Counted from the stretch's first letter, positions 1 through 9,455 are shown. The stretch is DNA of 64,000 nt from Granulosicoccus sp965214025 (GCA_965214025.1 CBDCAW010000071.1:55031-119030), one strand, 5' to 3'. The notes: generated from the letters alone by a model not told the origin. A program made the numbers and translations.

Positions 1-520
1 GACGATCCGTCTCCAGCTGGGTTTCCCCCGGCCCCCGAAGACCGATGCCCCCCTTCTGGCGCTCCAGGTGAGTCCAGCCGCGTACCAGGCGTGTCGCCAG
101 ATGCGACAACTGGGCGAGCTCGACCTGCAACTTGCCTTCGAACGTGCGTGCACGTTGTGCAAAGATATCGAGAATCAGTGAGTTGCGATCCAGCACCCGC
201 ACCTCCAGTGCCCGTTCCAGGTTGCGCTCCTGACTCGGGCTCAGGCGCTGACCGAACAGTACGACATCGGCCTGCGTGTTCACACGTAACTCGCGCACTT
301 CCTCGATCTTGCCCGAACCGATGAAATGCCTCGGATCGGGCCGCGAGCGCTTGCCCGTGACCATACCCACGGTTTTAAGGCCAGCGGAACGCGCCAGCTC
401 CTCGAATTCGTTGCGTGCGGCATCCGGATCAACATCACTGCTTCGGGTACCGCCACGGTGATCATCGACTTCGATGAAGACCAGTAAAGCTCGGTTCCCG
501 GCATCGGGGCGTTCAAACAA
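1..520 (-). CDS. hflX: GTPase HflX, 5' part (C-terminus beyond window)
   Basis: HflX is a ribosome-associated GTPase that splits stalled or heat-damaged 70S ribosomes. The minus strand reads the N-terminal domain typical of the family: a stretch with SAGLKTVGMVTGKR, then PRHFIGSGKIEEV, then the LSPSQERNLE and VLDRNSLILDIFAQRA segments, ending at GGIGLRGPGETQLE where the window stops, just before the G domain. The frame is closed by TGA upstream, and the first usable codon is TTG at 520-518, preceded by AGGAG about 13 bases upstream; a TTG start is therefore likely. It lies 144 bases downstream of hfq in the usual hfq-hflX order and is probably co-transcribed with it. Confidence 0.93.
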   Translation of the reverse strand, partial: MFERPDAGNRALLVFIEVDDHRGGTRSSDVDPDAARNEFEELARSAGLKTVGMVTGKRSRPDPRHFIGSGKIEEVRELRVNTQADVVLFGQRLSPSQERNLERALEVRVLDRNSLILDIFAQRARTFEGKLQVELAQLSHLATRLVRGWTHLERQKGGIGLRGPGETQLETDR

Positions 521-664
521 GGTGTGGTTTCAGCTCCTGCACAGCACAAGGACGGCCCGCGCGACAAGCGCCATCACAGACCGAGCCGCCACGAGCGCCA
601 TCAAACCGGAAAGCTGCACTCGACGATCAGCAGACATCTTGACGCATGCCACCATCAAACGATG

Positions 665-910
665 TCACTGCTCACCCGCTTCATCGTCCGTGGGCAGACT
701 GATCTTCACCGGCCTGCTGGGTACCACGGTGGAAATGGCGTGCTTGTAGACCATCTGGTTGACGGTGTTCTTCAGTAGCACCACGAACTGATCGAAGGAT
801 TCGATCTGACCCTGTAACTTTATGCCGTTCACCAGATAGATCGAGACCGGAATACGCTCCTTTCTGAGCGTATTCAGAAAAGGTTCCTGCAGTGACTGCC
901 CTTTCGCCAT
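665..910 (-). CDS. hfq: RNA chaperone Hfq
   Basis: 81-residue Sm-like RNA chaperone that forms a hexameric ring and pairs small RNAs with mRNAs. The Sm1 region (QEPFLNTLRKERIPVSIYLVNG) and Sm2 region (FDQFVVLLKNT, then YKHAISTVVP) are intact, including the KHAI motif of the proximal RNA-binding face. The C-terminal tail is short (about 12 residues, acidic), unlike the long tail of E. coli Hfq. The downstream partner is hflX; miaA, the usual upstream neighbour, is absent and a repeat tract lies upstream instead. Confidence 0.98.
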   Translation of the reverse strand: MAKGQSLQEPFLNTLRKERIPVSIYLVNGIKLQGQIESFDQFVVLLKNTVNQMVYKHAISTVVPSRPVKISLPTDDEAGEQ

Positions 911-1063
911 CTGTTATTTGCCTTTTTATGCCGGCACCGATACGCCGGTAGGTGGTTTCAAGTGCCGATGGCATTGCAGCGACACGGGGCGTGGTGGAAA
1001 ACCGGCTTACCGGGACCACCCAATCGCGAATTGTCGCCGCAGTGTCGCACGCTGTCAACGCCG

Positions 1064-1165
1064 CTGCACCTGGAGGGCCGCTGCACCTGGAGGGCCGCTG
1101 CACCTGGAGGGCCGCTGCACCTGGAGGGCCGCTGCACCCGGAGGACCACTGCACCTGGAGGACCA
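1064..1165. repeat. 17-bp tandem repeat, six copies
   Basis: Unit CTGCACCTGGAGGGCCG. Four identical copies at 1064-1131 are followed by two diverged copies at 1132-1165 ending GGACCA, and then a broken copy. It sits in the intergenic space between hfq (minus) and the secreted-protein gene (plus). The unit is not a multiple of three, so copy-number change would shift any frame across it. There are no spacers, so this is not a CRISPR array. Confidence 0.95.
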
Positions 1166-1273
1166 CTGCAATTTGGGAGACTGCCGGAACCGGGGGTTGC
1201 TGCCACCGGGTGCGCCCGCCGATCAAGGGTTCAGGTTCCATTCAGGCCGACCCCGGGATACTGGGCGACTCTC

Positions 1274-2296
1274 ATGGCAGAAGCGCCCTTGAACATGATG
1301 GCAAACTCTTCCCCGTATCAAAGCAAGACACCCGTCAACCGCTGGCTGAAGATCGGTGCATTGCTCGGGCTGCTCGGCATGGCTTCGCCGCTGGTCGCGG
1401 CACCGCAGTCACAGCTCGCCGCCCCGGAAACACTGGCCGAGACTGTCAGCGACACGCTGCGAGTACGTGAGGGCTATCGCTTCGAAGACCCACTGTTCGC
1501 CGAGACGCCCGGTGCGGAGGTGGCACTGCCGGGCCTCCCGATGCCACAGGGGCGCTCGTCCGGAGAGGGCGATTCGCGCAGCGCCGGCGATGCCCGCCAT
1601 CTCGGTGCGGCCTGGGTCAGCGCACTGCGCGTCAACCTGATCGGGGATCGCGATGGTGACGGCTACTATCGGGGCTTCCGTCTCGACATCGACGTGGATA
1701 CCGATGCCTCCGCCGCAGATGTCTACGCCGTGATCTACCTGCAGCGCAGTGGCTCCCGACTGCAGACCCTGCATGTAACCCGCACGTTCACCATCCTCGG
1801 CACACGCAGCTCGGACGAATACACACTCGACATCGAACTGTTGGATGACTACCGCGCCGGCCGTTACGATCTGGCCATCGACATCATTGCTGCGTACGAC
1901 GGGCGCCTGCTGGATGCCGTGTCGGTCAATGAGTTCACAAGCCTCGGCGGACTGCCTCTCGAAGCGCCTGACGGCATCGGCAGTTGCCTGGGAGCGGGTT
2001 TCGATGACGACTACTACGACGAATTTCCGGATTCCAACGACCCGGTCTGCGGCCATGCCTTCGACTACCCGCAACATCAAGGGGCCTACGAAGTGGCCTA
2101 CGCAGGCAGCACCGGCGGCGGGCTTCTGCTTGCATTATCCTGTCTTCTGTTCAGCCGTCGGTGGGGCCACGCCGTATACTCTGAGCGTGCCGCCGGGCAT
2201 CAGCGCCGGCAGCCGCCACGACGGAGAGGGCTCACATGCCGGGTTATCAGGAAACGTACGCCAGATCGCTGGGTGAACCGGAAGACTTCTGGCTGA
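1274..2296 (+). CDS. Secreted protein with C-terminal sorting-like signal (choice-of-anchor H-like)
   Basis: About 340 residues. An N-terminal signal peptide (NRWLKIGALLGLLGMASPLVAA) is followed by an exported region with a beta-rich, Asp-rich block (DIDVDTDASAADVYAVIYLQ, then FTILGTRSSDEYTLDIELLDDY) that resembles the 'choice-of-anchor H' family; this assignment is from memory of the family and moderate. Near the end is STGGG followed by LLLALSCLLF and SRR, the pattern of a GlyGly-CTERM sorting tail normally at the extreme C-terminus. Here about 40 basic residues follow it and the frame runs 61 bases into prpE, so a late frameshift is possible; a one-base shift would end the protein at about 2182. 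ATG at 1295 is an alternative start; neither has a strong ribosome-binding site. Confidence 0.7.
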   Translation: MAEAPLNMMANSSPYQSKTPVNRWLKIGALLGLLGMASPLVAAPQSQLAAPETLAETVSDTLRVREGYRFEDPLFAETPGAEVALPGLPMPQGRSSGEGDSRSAGDARHLGAAWVSALRVNLIGDRDGDGYYRGFRLDIDVDTDASAADVYAVIYLQRSGSRLQTLHVTRTFTILGTRSSDEYTLDIELLDDYRAGRYDLAIDIIAAYDGRLLDAVSVNEFTSLGGLPLEAPDGIGSCLGAGFDDDYYDEFPDSNDPVCGHAFDYPQHQGAYEVAYAGSTGGGLLLALSCLLFSRRWGHAVYSERAAGHQRRQPPRRRGLTCRVIRKRTPDRWVNRKTSG

Positions 2297-4140
2297 AGGT
2301 CGCTGAAGCCGTTCACTGGAGCCGGCCACCTTCACTGGCTCTGGATACCACCGATTCACCGTTCAACCGCTGGTTTCCGGACGGGCGAATCAATGCCTGC
2401 CATAACGCCATCGATGTACACGTGGAGGCCGGGCGAGGCGATCTGCCGGCGATCATTTACGACAGCCCGGTCACCGGCGGCCAGCGTACCCTGACCTATC
2501 GGGAGCTGCTCGATGAAGTCGGCCGCCTCGCCGGTGCCATGGCCGGCGAGGGGGTCACTGCCGGCGACCGGGTGCTGCTGTACATGCCGATGGTGCCCGA
2601 AGCGCTGATCACGATGTTGGCGTGCGCCCGCATCGGGGCGATTCACAGCGTGGTCTTCGGTGGCTTCGCGGCACGGGAACTGGCCGTACGTATCGACGAC
2701 AGCCGCCCGAAGCTGATCGTCAGCGCCTCCTGCGGCATCGAACCCACACGTACGGTGGCGTACAAGCCGCTACTCGATGAGGCCCTGCAGCTTGCCACCA
2801 CCGACGTTCGTCGCTGCGTGATCCTGCAGCGCGAGGCGCTCACCGCCGAGCTGCACACGCCTCGCGACCAGGACTGGCAAGCGTATCTGGCCGACGCCGA
2901 GCCCGTCGGCTGCACCCCAATGAACAGTACCGACCCGCTGTACATCCTGTACACCTCCGGCACCACGGGCCTACCCAAGGGCGTGGTGCGCGACACCGGT
3001 GGCACCGTGGTTTCCCTGCACTGGTCGATGAAGGCAGTCTACGACATCGATGCCGGCGATGTGTTCTGGACCGCATCGGACATCGGCTGGGTCGTCGGCC
3101 ATTCCTACATCCTCTACGGCCCCCTGCTGCGCGGCGCGACCACCGTTCTGTACGAAGGCAAACCGGTCGGCACACCCGACGCGGCAGCGTTCTGGCGCGT
3201 CATCGCGGAGCATCGGGTGAAGGCTCTGTTCACCGCTCCCACCGCCTTGCGCGCGATCAAGAAGGAAGACCCGAGCGGTGCATTGATCAAGGGCCACGAC
3301 CTCGGCAGCCTGCAGACGTTGTTCCTCGCCGGCGAACGTTGTGACCCGGACACACTGCACTGGGCCGAAGACAAGCTGAACGTACCGGTGATCGACCACT
3401 GGTGGCAGACTGAAACCGGCTGGGCGATCTGCGCCAACTGCCGCGGCATCGAAACGCTGCCGGTCGTGCCCGGCTCGCCGTCGGTACCGGTACCGGGGTT
3501 CGACGTACAGGTGCTCGACAGTAACGGCCAGGCCTCGGCACCCGGTGCGATCGGCTCGTTGGTCGTGCAACTGCCGTTACCACCGGGCACCTTCACCACC
3601 CTGTGGAATGCCCCCGATCGCTACCGCAGTGCCTACTTCGAACGCTTCCCGGGTTTCTACGAAACCGGCGATGCCGGCTACATCGACGACAAGGGCTACG
3701 TGTTTGTCATGAGCCGCACGGACGATGTCATCAACGTGGCCGGCCATCGCCTGTCTACCGGGGCATTGGAAGAGGTGTTGACGGAACACCCCGACGTTGC
3801 CGAGTGCGCCGTGATGGGTGTGCACGATGATCTCAAGGGCCAGCTACCGGTGGGCCTGGTGATCCTGAATACCGGCTGCACGCGCTCTACCGACACGATT
3901 CGTGAGGAATTGGTCGCCCGCGTGCGTGAGGGCATAGGCCCGGTGGCGGCTTTCAAGTCAGTGGCCATCGTGGAGAAGCTGCCGAAGACGCGCTCGGGCA
4001 AGATCCTGCGTGGCACACTGCGCGCGATTGCCGACGATACGGACTGGAACATGCCCGCCACCATCGAAGACCCTGCCGTGCTCGAAGACATCAAAGGCAG
4101 CTTGCGTGAGCTGGGTTATGCCAGCGGCCCTTCCACATGA
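2236..4140 (+). CDS. prpE: Propionyl-CoA synthetase (acyl-CoA ligase)
   Basis: 634-residue AMP-forming acyl-CoA synthetase of the acetyl/propionyl-CoA synthetase group, converting propionate, ATP and CoA to propionyl-CoA. The P-loop-like core motif YTSGTTGLPKGVVRD, the WWQTETGW motif (A5), the YETGDAGYID hinge and the C-terminal PKTRSGKILRG with the catalytic lysine are all visible. Length is normal for PrpE. The ATG has GGAG just upstream. It heads prpE-pccB-pccA-mce, so propionate rather than acetate is the likely substrate, although the sequence alone does not prove the preference. Confidence 0.9.
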   Translation: MPGYQETYARSLGEPEDFWLKVAEAVHWSRPPSLALDTTDSPFNRWFPDGRINACHNAIDVHVEAGRGDLPAIIYDSPVTGGQRTLTYRELLDEVGRLAGAMAGEGVTAGDRVLLYMPMVPEALITMLACARIGAIHSVVFGGFAARELAVRIDDSRPKLIVSASCGIEPTRTVAYKPLLDEALQLATTDVRRCVILQREALTAELHTPRDQDWQAYLADAEPVGCTPMNSTDPLYILYTSGTTGLPKGVVRDTGGTVVSLHWSMKAVYDIDAGDVFWTASDIGWVVGHSYILYGPLLRGATTVLYEGKPVGTPDAAAFWRVIAEHRVKALFTAPTALRAIKKEDPSGALIKGHDLGSLQTLFLAGERCDPDTLHWAEDKLNVPVIDHWWQTETGWAICANCRGIETLPVVPGSPSVPVPGFDVQVLDSNGQASAPGAIGSLVVQLPLPPGTFTTLWNAPDRYRSAYFERFPGFYETGDAGYIDDKGYVFVMSRTDDVINVAGHRLSTGALEEVLTEHPDVAECAVMGVHDDLKGQLPVGLVILNTGCTRSTDTIREELVARVREGIGPVAAFKSVAIVEKLPKTRSGKILRGTLRAIADDTDWNMPATIEDPAVLEDIKGSLRELGYASGPST

Positions 4141-4185
4141 GAATGATGGGCGCGGCGTCTTATCCCGTGGGAGAACCGAAAGGCG

Positions 4186-5718
4186 ATGACTGACATCAAC
4201 ACCCGCCTGCTGTCCAAGCGCGCCGCGGCTCTGGCAGGTGGCGGCGAGGAACGCGTGGCAGCCCAGCATGCCAAGGGCAAGCTCACCGCGCGTGAACGGC
4301 TTGGCGTACTGTTCGACCAGGGCAGCTTCACCGAGTGGGACCAGTTCGTCGAACACGATTGCCATGATTTCGGCATGGCGGGCAACCGCGTTCCGGGCGA
4401 CGGTGTGGTCATCGGCTACGGCCAGGTCAACGGTCGGCTGACCTTCGCCTTCAGCCAGGATTTCACGGTGCTCGGCGGCTCGTTGTCGGCGGCGCATGCC
4501 CGCAAGATCTGCAAGCTGATGGATCACGCGCTGCGGGTTGGCGCACCGGTGGTCGGCATCAACGATTCAGGCGGTGCACGCATTCAGGAAGGCGTGGCCT
4601 CGCTCGGCGGCTATGCCGATGTGTTCCAGCGCAACGTGCTCGCCTCGGGCGTGGTGCCGCAAATCTCCATGATCATGGGGCCGTGTGCCGGGGGCGCAGT
4701 GTATTCGCCGGCCATGACCGATTTCATCTTCATGGTGCGCAACACCTCGTACATGTTCGTCACCGGGCCGGAAGTGGTCAAGACCGTCACTCACGAAACG
4801 GTGACCCAGGAAGAGCTCGGTGGCGCTGCCACGCACACCACCCGCAGCAGCGTGGCCGATGGCGCTTTCGACAACGATGTGGAAGCGCTGTTGCAGTTGC
4901 GCCGCTTCCTGCACTTCCTGCCGCAGAGCAACCGTGAAACCGCCCCACCGCGCCCCACCGCCGACCCGGCCGAACGGCAGGTGCCGGCGCTCGATACCCT
5001 GGTACCCGACAATCCGAACCAGCCCTACGACATGCGTGAACTGGTGGTGCACGTCTGTGATGAGGCAGATTTCTTCGAAGTTCAGGCAGATTTCGCGGGT
5101 AACATCATCACGGGCCTGGGCCGCATGAATGGAGACACGGTCGGCTTCGTCGCCAACCAGCCGATGGTGCTGGCAGGTTGCCTGGACATCAACGCCAGCC
5201 GCAAGGCCGCCCGCTTCGTGCGCTTCTGCGATGCCTTCTCCATTCCGATCGTCACCTTCGTGGATGTACCGGGCTTCCTGCCGGGCACCAGCCAGGAGCT
5301 GGGCGGCATCATCAAGCATGGTGCCAAGCTGTTGTTCGCCTACGGTGAGGCTACGGTGCCGAAGATCACCGTGATCACACGCAAGGCTTATGGTGGTGCC
5401 TACGACGTGATGGCCTCGAAGCACCTGCGCGGTGATGTGAACTACGCCTACCCATCGGCCGAAATCGCGGTGATGGGCCCGAAGGGCGCGGTGGAGATCA
5501 TCTTTCGCACCGATCGCGACAACCCCGACAAGATCGCCACCCGCACCGAAGAATACCGCGACAAGTTCGCCAACCCCTTCGTCGCCGGCAGCCTCGGCTT
5601 CATCGATGATGTGATCGAGCCACATGCGACCCGTGCCCACCTGTGTCGCGACCTGGACATGCTGCGCGACAAGCAGCTTGAAAATCCATGGAAGAAACAC
5701 GACAACATTCCGCTATGA
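4186..5718 (+). CDS. pccB: Propionyl-CoA carboxylase, carboxyltransferase (beta) subunit
   Basis: 510-residue carboxyltransferase that moves the carboxyl group from carboxybiotin to propionyl-CoA, giving (S)-methylmalonyl-CoA. The N half holds the acyl-CoA site (GINDSGGARIQEGV, then GPCAGGAVYSPA), and the C half the biotin-side site (VPGFLPGTSQELGGIIKHGAK, then GGAYDVMASKHLRGD). Length and the NPDK...YRDKFANPFVA tail match PccB proteins. It follows prpE by 45 bases and overlaps pccA by ATGA, which suits the 1:1 stoichiometry of an alpha6-beta6 carboxylase. Confidence 0.95.
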   Translation: MTDINTRLLSKRAAALAGGGEERVAAQHAKGKLTARERLGVLFDQGSFTEWDQFVEHDCHDFGMAGNRVPGDGVVIGYGQVNGRLTFAFSQDFTVLGGSLSAAHARKICKLMDHALRVGAPVVGINDSGGARIQEGVASLGGYADVFQRNVLASGVVPQISMIMGPCAGGAVYSPAMTDFIFMVRNTSYMFVTGPEVVKTVTHETVTQEELGGAATHTTRSSVADGAFDNDVEALLQLRRFLHFLPQSNRETAPPRPTADPAERQVPALDTLVPDNPNQPYDMRELVVHVCDEADFFEVQADFAGNIITGLGRMNGDTVGFVANQPMVLAGCLDINASRKAARFVRFCDAFSIPIVTFVDVPGFLPGTSQELGGIIKHGAKLLFAYGEATVPKITVITRKAYGGAYDVMASKHLRGDVNYAYPSAEIAVMGPKGAVEIIFRTDRDNPDKIATRTEEYRDKFANPFVAGSLGFIDDVIEPHATRAHLCRDLDMLRDKQLENPWKKHDNIPL

Positions 5719-7673
5719 CGCAGCCGATCGAAAAGATCCTGATCGCCAACCGTGGCGAGATCGCCTGCCGGGTAATCCGTACGGCACGCGAACGCGGTAT
5801 CGCCACCGTGGCCGTGTATTCCGACGCCGATCGCCGTGCGCTGCATGTGCTGCAGGCCGACGAAGCGGTACACATAGGCGGTAGTGCCTCGAACGAAAGC
5901 TATCTCGTCATCGAGAACATCATCGAGGCGGTTCGGGCGAGCGGTGCGGACGCCGTGCACCCGGGGTTCGGCTTCCTGTCGGAGAATGCCGCGTTCGCCA
6001 CTGCCCTGCTCGAGGCAGGTATCCGTTTCATCGGCCCCGGCGTGCATGCCATCGAGGCGATGGGCGACAAGATCACCTCCAAGAAGCTGGCGGAAGAGGC
6101 CGGCGTGAATGTCGTTCCCGGCCATCCGGATGCGGTCCCCGATGCGGATACCGCCTACGAGATCGCCGAGCAGGTCGGCTGCCCGGTAATGCTCAAGGCA
6201 TCCGCCGGCGGAGGTGGCAAGGGCATGCGTGTGGCCGCCACGATGGATGAGGTACGCGAAGGTTTCACGAGTGCGCAGAACGAGGCACGCGGCGCGTTCG
6301 GAGACGATCGCGTGTTCGTCGAGAAATTCATCGAACAGCCGCGCCACATCGAGATCCAGATCATCGCCGATGCCCATGGGCACGTGGTGTACCTGGGAGA
6401 ACGCGAATGCTCGATACAGCGACGCCATCAGAAGGTCATCGAGGAAGCACCCTCCTCGTTCATCAGCGATACCACGCGCCGGGCGATGGGTGAGCAGGCG
6501 GTAGCGCTGGCCAAGGCTGTCAGCTACCAGTCTGCCGGTACTGTCGAGTTCATTGTCGACAAGGCAGAGAACTTCTACTTTCTCGAGATGAATACGCGGC
6601 TGCAGGTGGAGCACCCGGTCACCGAGCTGATCACCGGAACCGACATCGTCAGCCTGATGATCGATGTGGCCGAAGGGCGTGAGTTGCCGTTCGGGCAGAG
6701 CGAGGTGCAGATCGATGGCTGGGCGTTCGAGGCGCGTGTGTACGCCGAGGATGTGGACCGCGGCTTCCTGCCCTCCACCGGGCGTATCGTGAGCTACACC
6801 CCACCGGTCGACCAGGCCGGTGTGCGCGTGGATACCGGCATCGCCGAAGGCGGTGAGATCTCGATGTTCTACGACCCGATGATCGCCAAGCTCATCACCT
6901 GGGCACCGACACGCAGTGCGGCCATCGAGAGAATGCAAGGGGCGCTCGACAGCTTCACCATCGAAGGCGTACAGCATAACCTGCCTTTCCTCAGTGCCCT
7001 GTTCGATCACCCGGCACTGATGGCCGGCGATCTGACCACCCGTTTCATCGAAGACCACTTCAGCGATGGCTTTAACAGCCGGCAGTACGAGTCGCCGGTG
7101 CTGGCGGTGCTGCCGCGGGTGGCAGCCTGGCTGGAGCAACGGTGCCGCGAGCGGGATCGCTATGTGCGGCCGCAGGCCACACCCGTCGTCGGCACCGATA
7201 CTCTTGCACTGAGCGTAATCTGTGGCGATGACACCACCGAGGTCGACGCGGCGAGCCTCGCCGGCATCGAATCACACTGGCTACCGGGGCAACAGCGCTT
7301 CGAAGGCCGAATCGATGGTGAAGACTGCACGATAGGCGTGAAACGGATCGCCGTGGGCTGGCAGCTGAGCAGTCGTGGCAGCGTGCGCGACTACCGCGTG
7401 ATGGACACCCGCATCGCCGAGCTTCTGCGCTGGCTACCGGCGATGGATGCCGGTGATCAGAGCGGCCGCCTGCTCTCGCCGATGCCGGGCCTGTTGGTTA
7501 CCCTGCGGGTGAAGGAGGGCGATCGGGTAGTGGCCGGCCAGGAAGTCGCCGTGATCGAGGCGATGAAGATGGAGAACAGCCTGCGTGCCGAGGCCGATGG
7601 CACGGTGAAGCACATCGCCGTGACACAAGGGGCCAGCCTTGCGGTCGATGATATGATCATGGAGTTCGAGTAA
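5715..7673 (+). CDS. pccA: Propionyl-CoA carboxylase, biotin-containing (alpha) subunit
   Basis: 652 residues. The biotin carboxylase domain (about 1-450) begins IEKILIANRGEIACRVIRTA, has the ATP-grasp glycine loop KASAGGGGKGM and the RLQVEHPVTE motif. A BT-like linker follows, and a C-terminal biotinyl domain carries EAMKMEN, with the biotinylated lysine at about residue 618. Start chosen at ATG 5715, which overlaps the pccB stop as ATGA; an in-frame ATG 27 bases upstream would add residues of no family resemblance. With PccB it makes the ATP-dependent carboxylase. Confidence 0.95.
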   Translation: MTQPIEKILIANRGEIACRVIRTARERGIATVAVYSDADRRALHVLQADEAVHIGGSASNESYLVIENIIEAVRASGADAVHPGFGFLSENAAFATALLEAGIRFIGPGVHAIEAMGDKITSKKLAEEAGVNVVPGHPDAVPDADTAYEIAEQVGCPVMLKASAGGGGKGMRVAATMDEVREGFTSAQNEARGAFGDDRVFVEKFIEQPRHIEIQIIADAHGHVVYLGERECSIQRRHQKVIEEAPSSFISDTTRRAMGEQAVALAKAVSYQSAGTVEFIVDKAENFYFLEMNTRLQVEHPVTELITGTDIVSLMIDVAEGRELPFGQSEVQIDGWAFEARVYAEDVDRGFLPSTGRIVSYTPPVDQAGVRVDTGIAEGGEISMFYDPMIAKLITWAPTRSAAIERMQGALDSFTIEGVQHNLPFLSALFDHPALMAGDLTTRFIEDHFSDGFNSRQYESPVLAVLPRVAAWLEQRCRERDRYVRPQATPVVGTDTLALSVICGDDTTEVDAASLAGIESHWLPGQQRFEGRIDGEDCTIGVKRIAVGWQLSSRGSVRDYRVMDTRIAELLRWLPAMDAGDQSGRLLSPMPGLLVTLRVKEGDRVVAGQEVAVIEAMKMENSLRAEADGTVKHIAVTQGASLAVDDMIMEFE

Positions 7674-7755
7674 TGGCGTACGTTTGTACACGCGTGCCTT
7701 CTGCCAGCGATGGTGACACTTCTGATGAGCTTAATGTGAAGCGGAAGAATAGCGA

Positions 7756-8160
7756 GTGATCGGGCGTCTGAATCATGTGGCCGTGGTCGTCAGTGACCTG
7801 GTCGCCGCCGGCGCCCGCTATCGCGACGTATTGGGTGCATCGGTTTCCGAACCGCAGGCCCTGCCCGAACACGGTGTGACCGTGGTGTTCGTCGATTTGC
7901 CCAATACTCGCATCGAATTGCTGCAGGCGCTGGGCGACGATTCACCGCTCAGCAATTTTCTGCAGACTCACGCCGACGGTGGCATGCACCATCTGTGCTT
8001 CGAGGTCGACGATATCCTGGCAGCCCGTGATCGGCTGATCGACCAGGGTGCCCGTGTACTGGGTAACGGCGAGCCGAAGCCTGGCGCCCACGGCAAGCCG
8101 GTGCTGTTCCTGCACCCGAAAGACTTCTTCGGCACCTTGATCGAGTTCGAAGAGGTCTAG
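7756..8160 (+). CDS. mce: Methylmalonyl-CoA epimerase
   Basis: 134-residue vicinal-oxygen-chelate fold enzyme that interconverts (S)- and (R)-methylmalonyl-CoA, linking the carboxylase product to the mutase. The paired beta-alpha-beta modules carry the expected metal ligands (NHVAVVV near the start, GMHHLCFEVDD in the middle, GTLIEFEE at the end). GTG start at 7756. It lies 82 bases after pccA and is the last gene of the propionate operon, facing a convergent gene across a dyad. Confidence 0.94.
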   Translation: MIGRLNHVAVVVSDLVAAGARYRDVLGASVSEPQALPEHGVTVVFVDLPNTRIELLQALGDDSPLSNFLQTHADGGMHHLCFEVDDILAARDRLIDQGARVLGNGEPKPGAHGKPVLFLHPKDFFGTLIEFEEV

Positions 8161-8180
8161 GAGGAGCGCAGCCGAATCCG

Positions 8181-8214
8181 ATGGGGTACCGACATGCAGC
8201 CATCGGCACCCCAT
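8181..8214. terminator. Dyad between convergent genes, probable bidirectional terminator
   Basis: 12-bp arms ATGGGGTACCGA and TCGGCACCCCAT (one mismatch) around a 10-base loop, 20 bases after the mce stop and 6 bases beyond the stop of the convergent dehydrogenase gene. No T-run follows on either strand, so intrinsic termination is inferred from position and stability only. Confidence 0.55.
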
Positions 8215-8219
8215 GACGA

Positions 8220-9455
8220 CTATTCCTTCAATGCAAGCTTGACAAGACGCCCTTCGGCACCGTCTTCCAGCACATAGATCGCGCCGTCCGGCCCCTGTTC
8301 GACCTCTCGTACGCGCTTACCCCAGTCGTAGCGTGCGGCCTCCTTGGCCACCTTCTCCATCTCATCGACATCGCTGGCCGGTGCGCCGGTGTTATCCACC
8401 TTCGCCTCTTCGAATTCCACCCGGATCAACGCTTTCGACGACAGACCTCCGATCAGACCATCGCCTTGCCAGTCGGCGAACGCATCGCCGTCGTAGATCA
8501 CGAAGCCTGACGGCGAGATCACCGGGTTCCACGCCAATGCCGGGTTCTCGTAAGCCAGGTTATCCTCATGCTTGGGTATTTTCTCGCCCGAGTAATGGGT
8601 GCCTTCGGATACCTCGGGATAGCCGTAGTTTTCCGAACGCACGATGCGGTTGAGTTCATCGCCGCCCTTGGGCCCCATCTCGTGAACCCACAACAGGCCA
8701 TCGGCGTCGAAGTCGATTCCCAATGGGTTGCGGTGGCCCAGCGTCCAGATCTGGTCTGAAATCTCACCGTTACCGTGGAATGGGTTGTCGTCAGGTGCAC
8801 TGCCATCCTGGTTCAGCCGGATGACCTTGCCCAGGTTCATGTCCATGTTCTGCGCCGGCGAGAACTTCTGCCGCTCGCCAGAGGTGATGAACAACATGCC
8901 ATCGGGCGCAACGGCGAGGCGATGGCCGTAGTGCCCGTTGCCGGTGACCTTCGGGCTCTGCCGCCAGATCACTTCCCGATCGGCAAGCTCGCCGCCATCG
9001 TCGGTCAGCGTGAGGGTGGCGTGCTCGACCGCCGCGCCACTGAGCGAATCATCGTCGGCATCACGCTCGACGTACGAGACGAACACCTCGCTGTTCTCCG
9101 CGAAGTCCGGATGCACGATGATGTCGCCGAAGCCACCCTGCCCGCGAGCCTCGGCGTCGGGTGTATTGGAGATCTCGCCGGCCTTGCTGCCATCCGCGTT
9201 CAGCAGCCACAGGTTGCCGCCCTTCTCCGTGACCAGTGCGCGCCCGTCCGGCAGGAAGGTCATTGCCCAGGGATTGTCGAAGGTGGCGAGTGCCGAGCCG
9301 CTGAGGCTACTGCCATCACTGGCGTTGATCTGCACGGCCTCGCCGCCGCCACCTTCCTCGTGCTTGGCCGCCATGGCCGTCGTCGCGCTCGCCAGCAGTG
9401 CCGCTTTGATGGCAAACTGGACGGCCCGTGCGGATCGTGTGCATTCACGTGTCAT
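8220..9455 (-). CDS. Secreted PQQ-dependent sugar dehydrogenase family protein
   Basis: 411 residues, exported (hydrophobic signal AIKAALLASATTAMAA). The six-bladed propeller signature of the soluble aldose sugar dehydrogenase (Asd/YliI) family is clear: FDNPWAMTFLPDGRALVTEKGG at the start, GGFGDIIVHPDF, GHYGHRLAVAPDGMLFITSGERQ, then HRNPLGIDFDADGLLWVHEMGPKGGDELN. It would oxidise aldoses in the periplasm with PQQ as cofactor. No PQQ-synthesis genes are seen in the window, so the apoenzyme may depend on genes elsewhere. A good GAGGA lies 6 bases before the ATG. Substrate is not predictable. Confidence 0.9.
   Translation of the reverse strand: MTRECTRSARAVQFAIKAALLASATTAMAAKHEEGGGGEAVQINASDGSSLSGSALATFDNPWAMTFLPDGRALVTEKGGNLWLLNADGSKAGEISNTPDAEARGQGGFGDIIVHPDFAENSEVFVSYVERDADDDSLSGAAVEHATLTLTDDGGELADREVIWRQSPKVTGNGHYGHRLAVAPDGMLFITSGERQKFSPAQNMDMNLGKVIRLNQDGSAPDDNPFHGNGEISDQIWTLGHRNPLGIDFDADGLLWVHEMGPKGGDELNRIVRSENYGYPEVSEGTHYSGEKIPKHEDNLAYENPALAWNPVISPSGFVIYDGDAFADWQGDGLIGGLSSKALIRVEFEEAKVDNTGAPASDVDEMEKVAKEAARYDWGKRVREVEQGPDGAIYVLEDGAEGRLVKLALKE

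Noticed and set aside
1064..1165. Possible CRISPR array
   Set aside because: The units are directly adjacent with no spacers; the same holds for the arrays at 21871, 24498, 33601 and 48067, and no cas gene is present.
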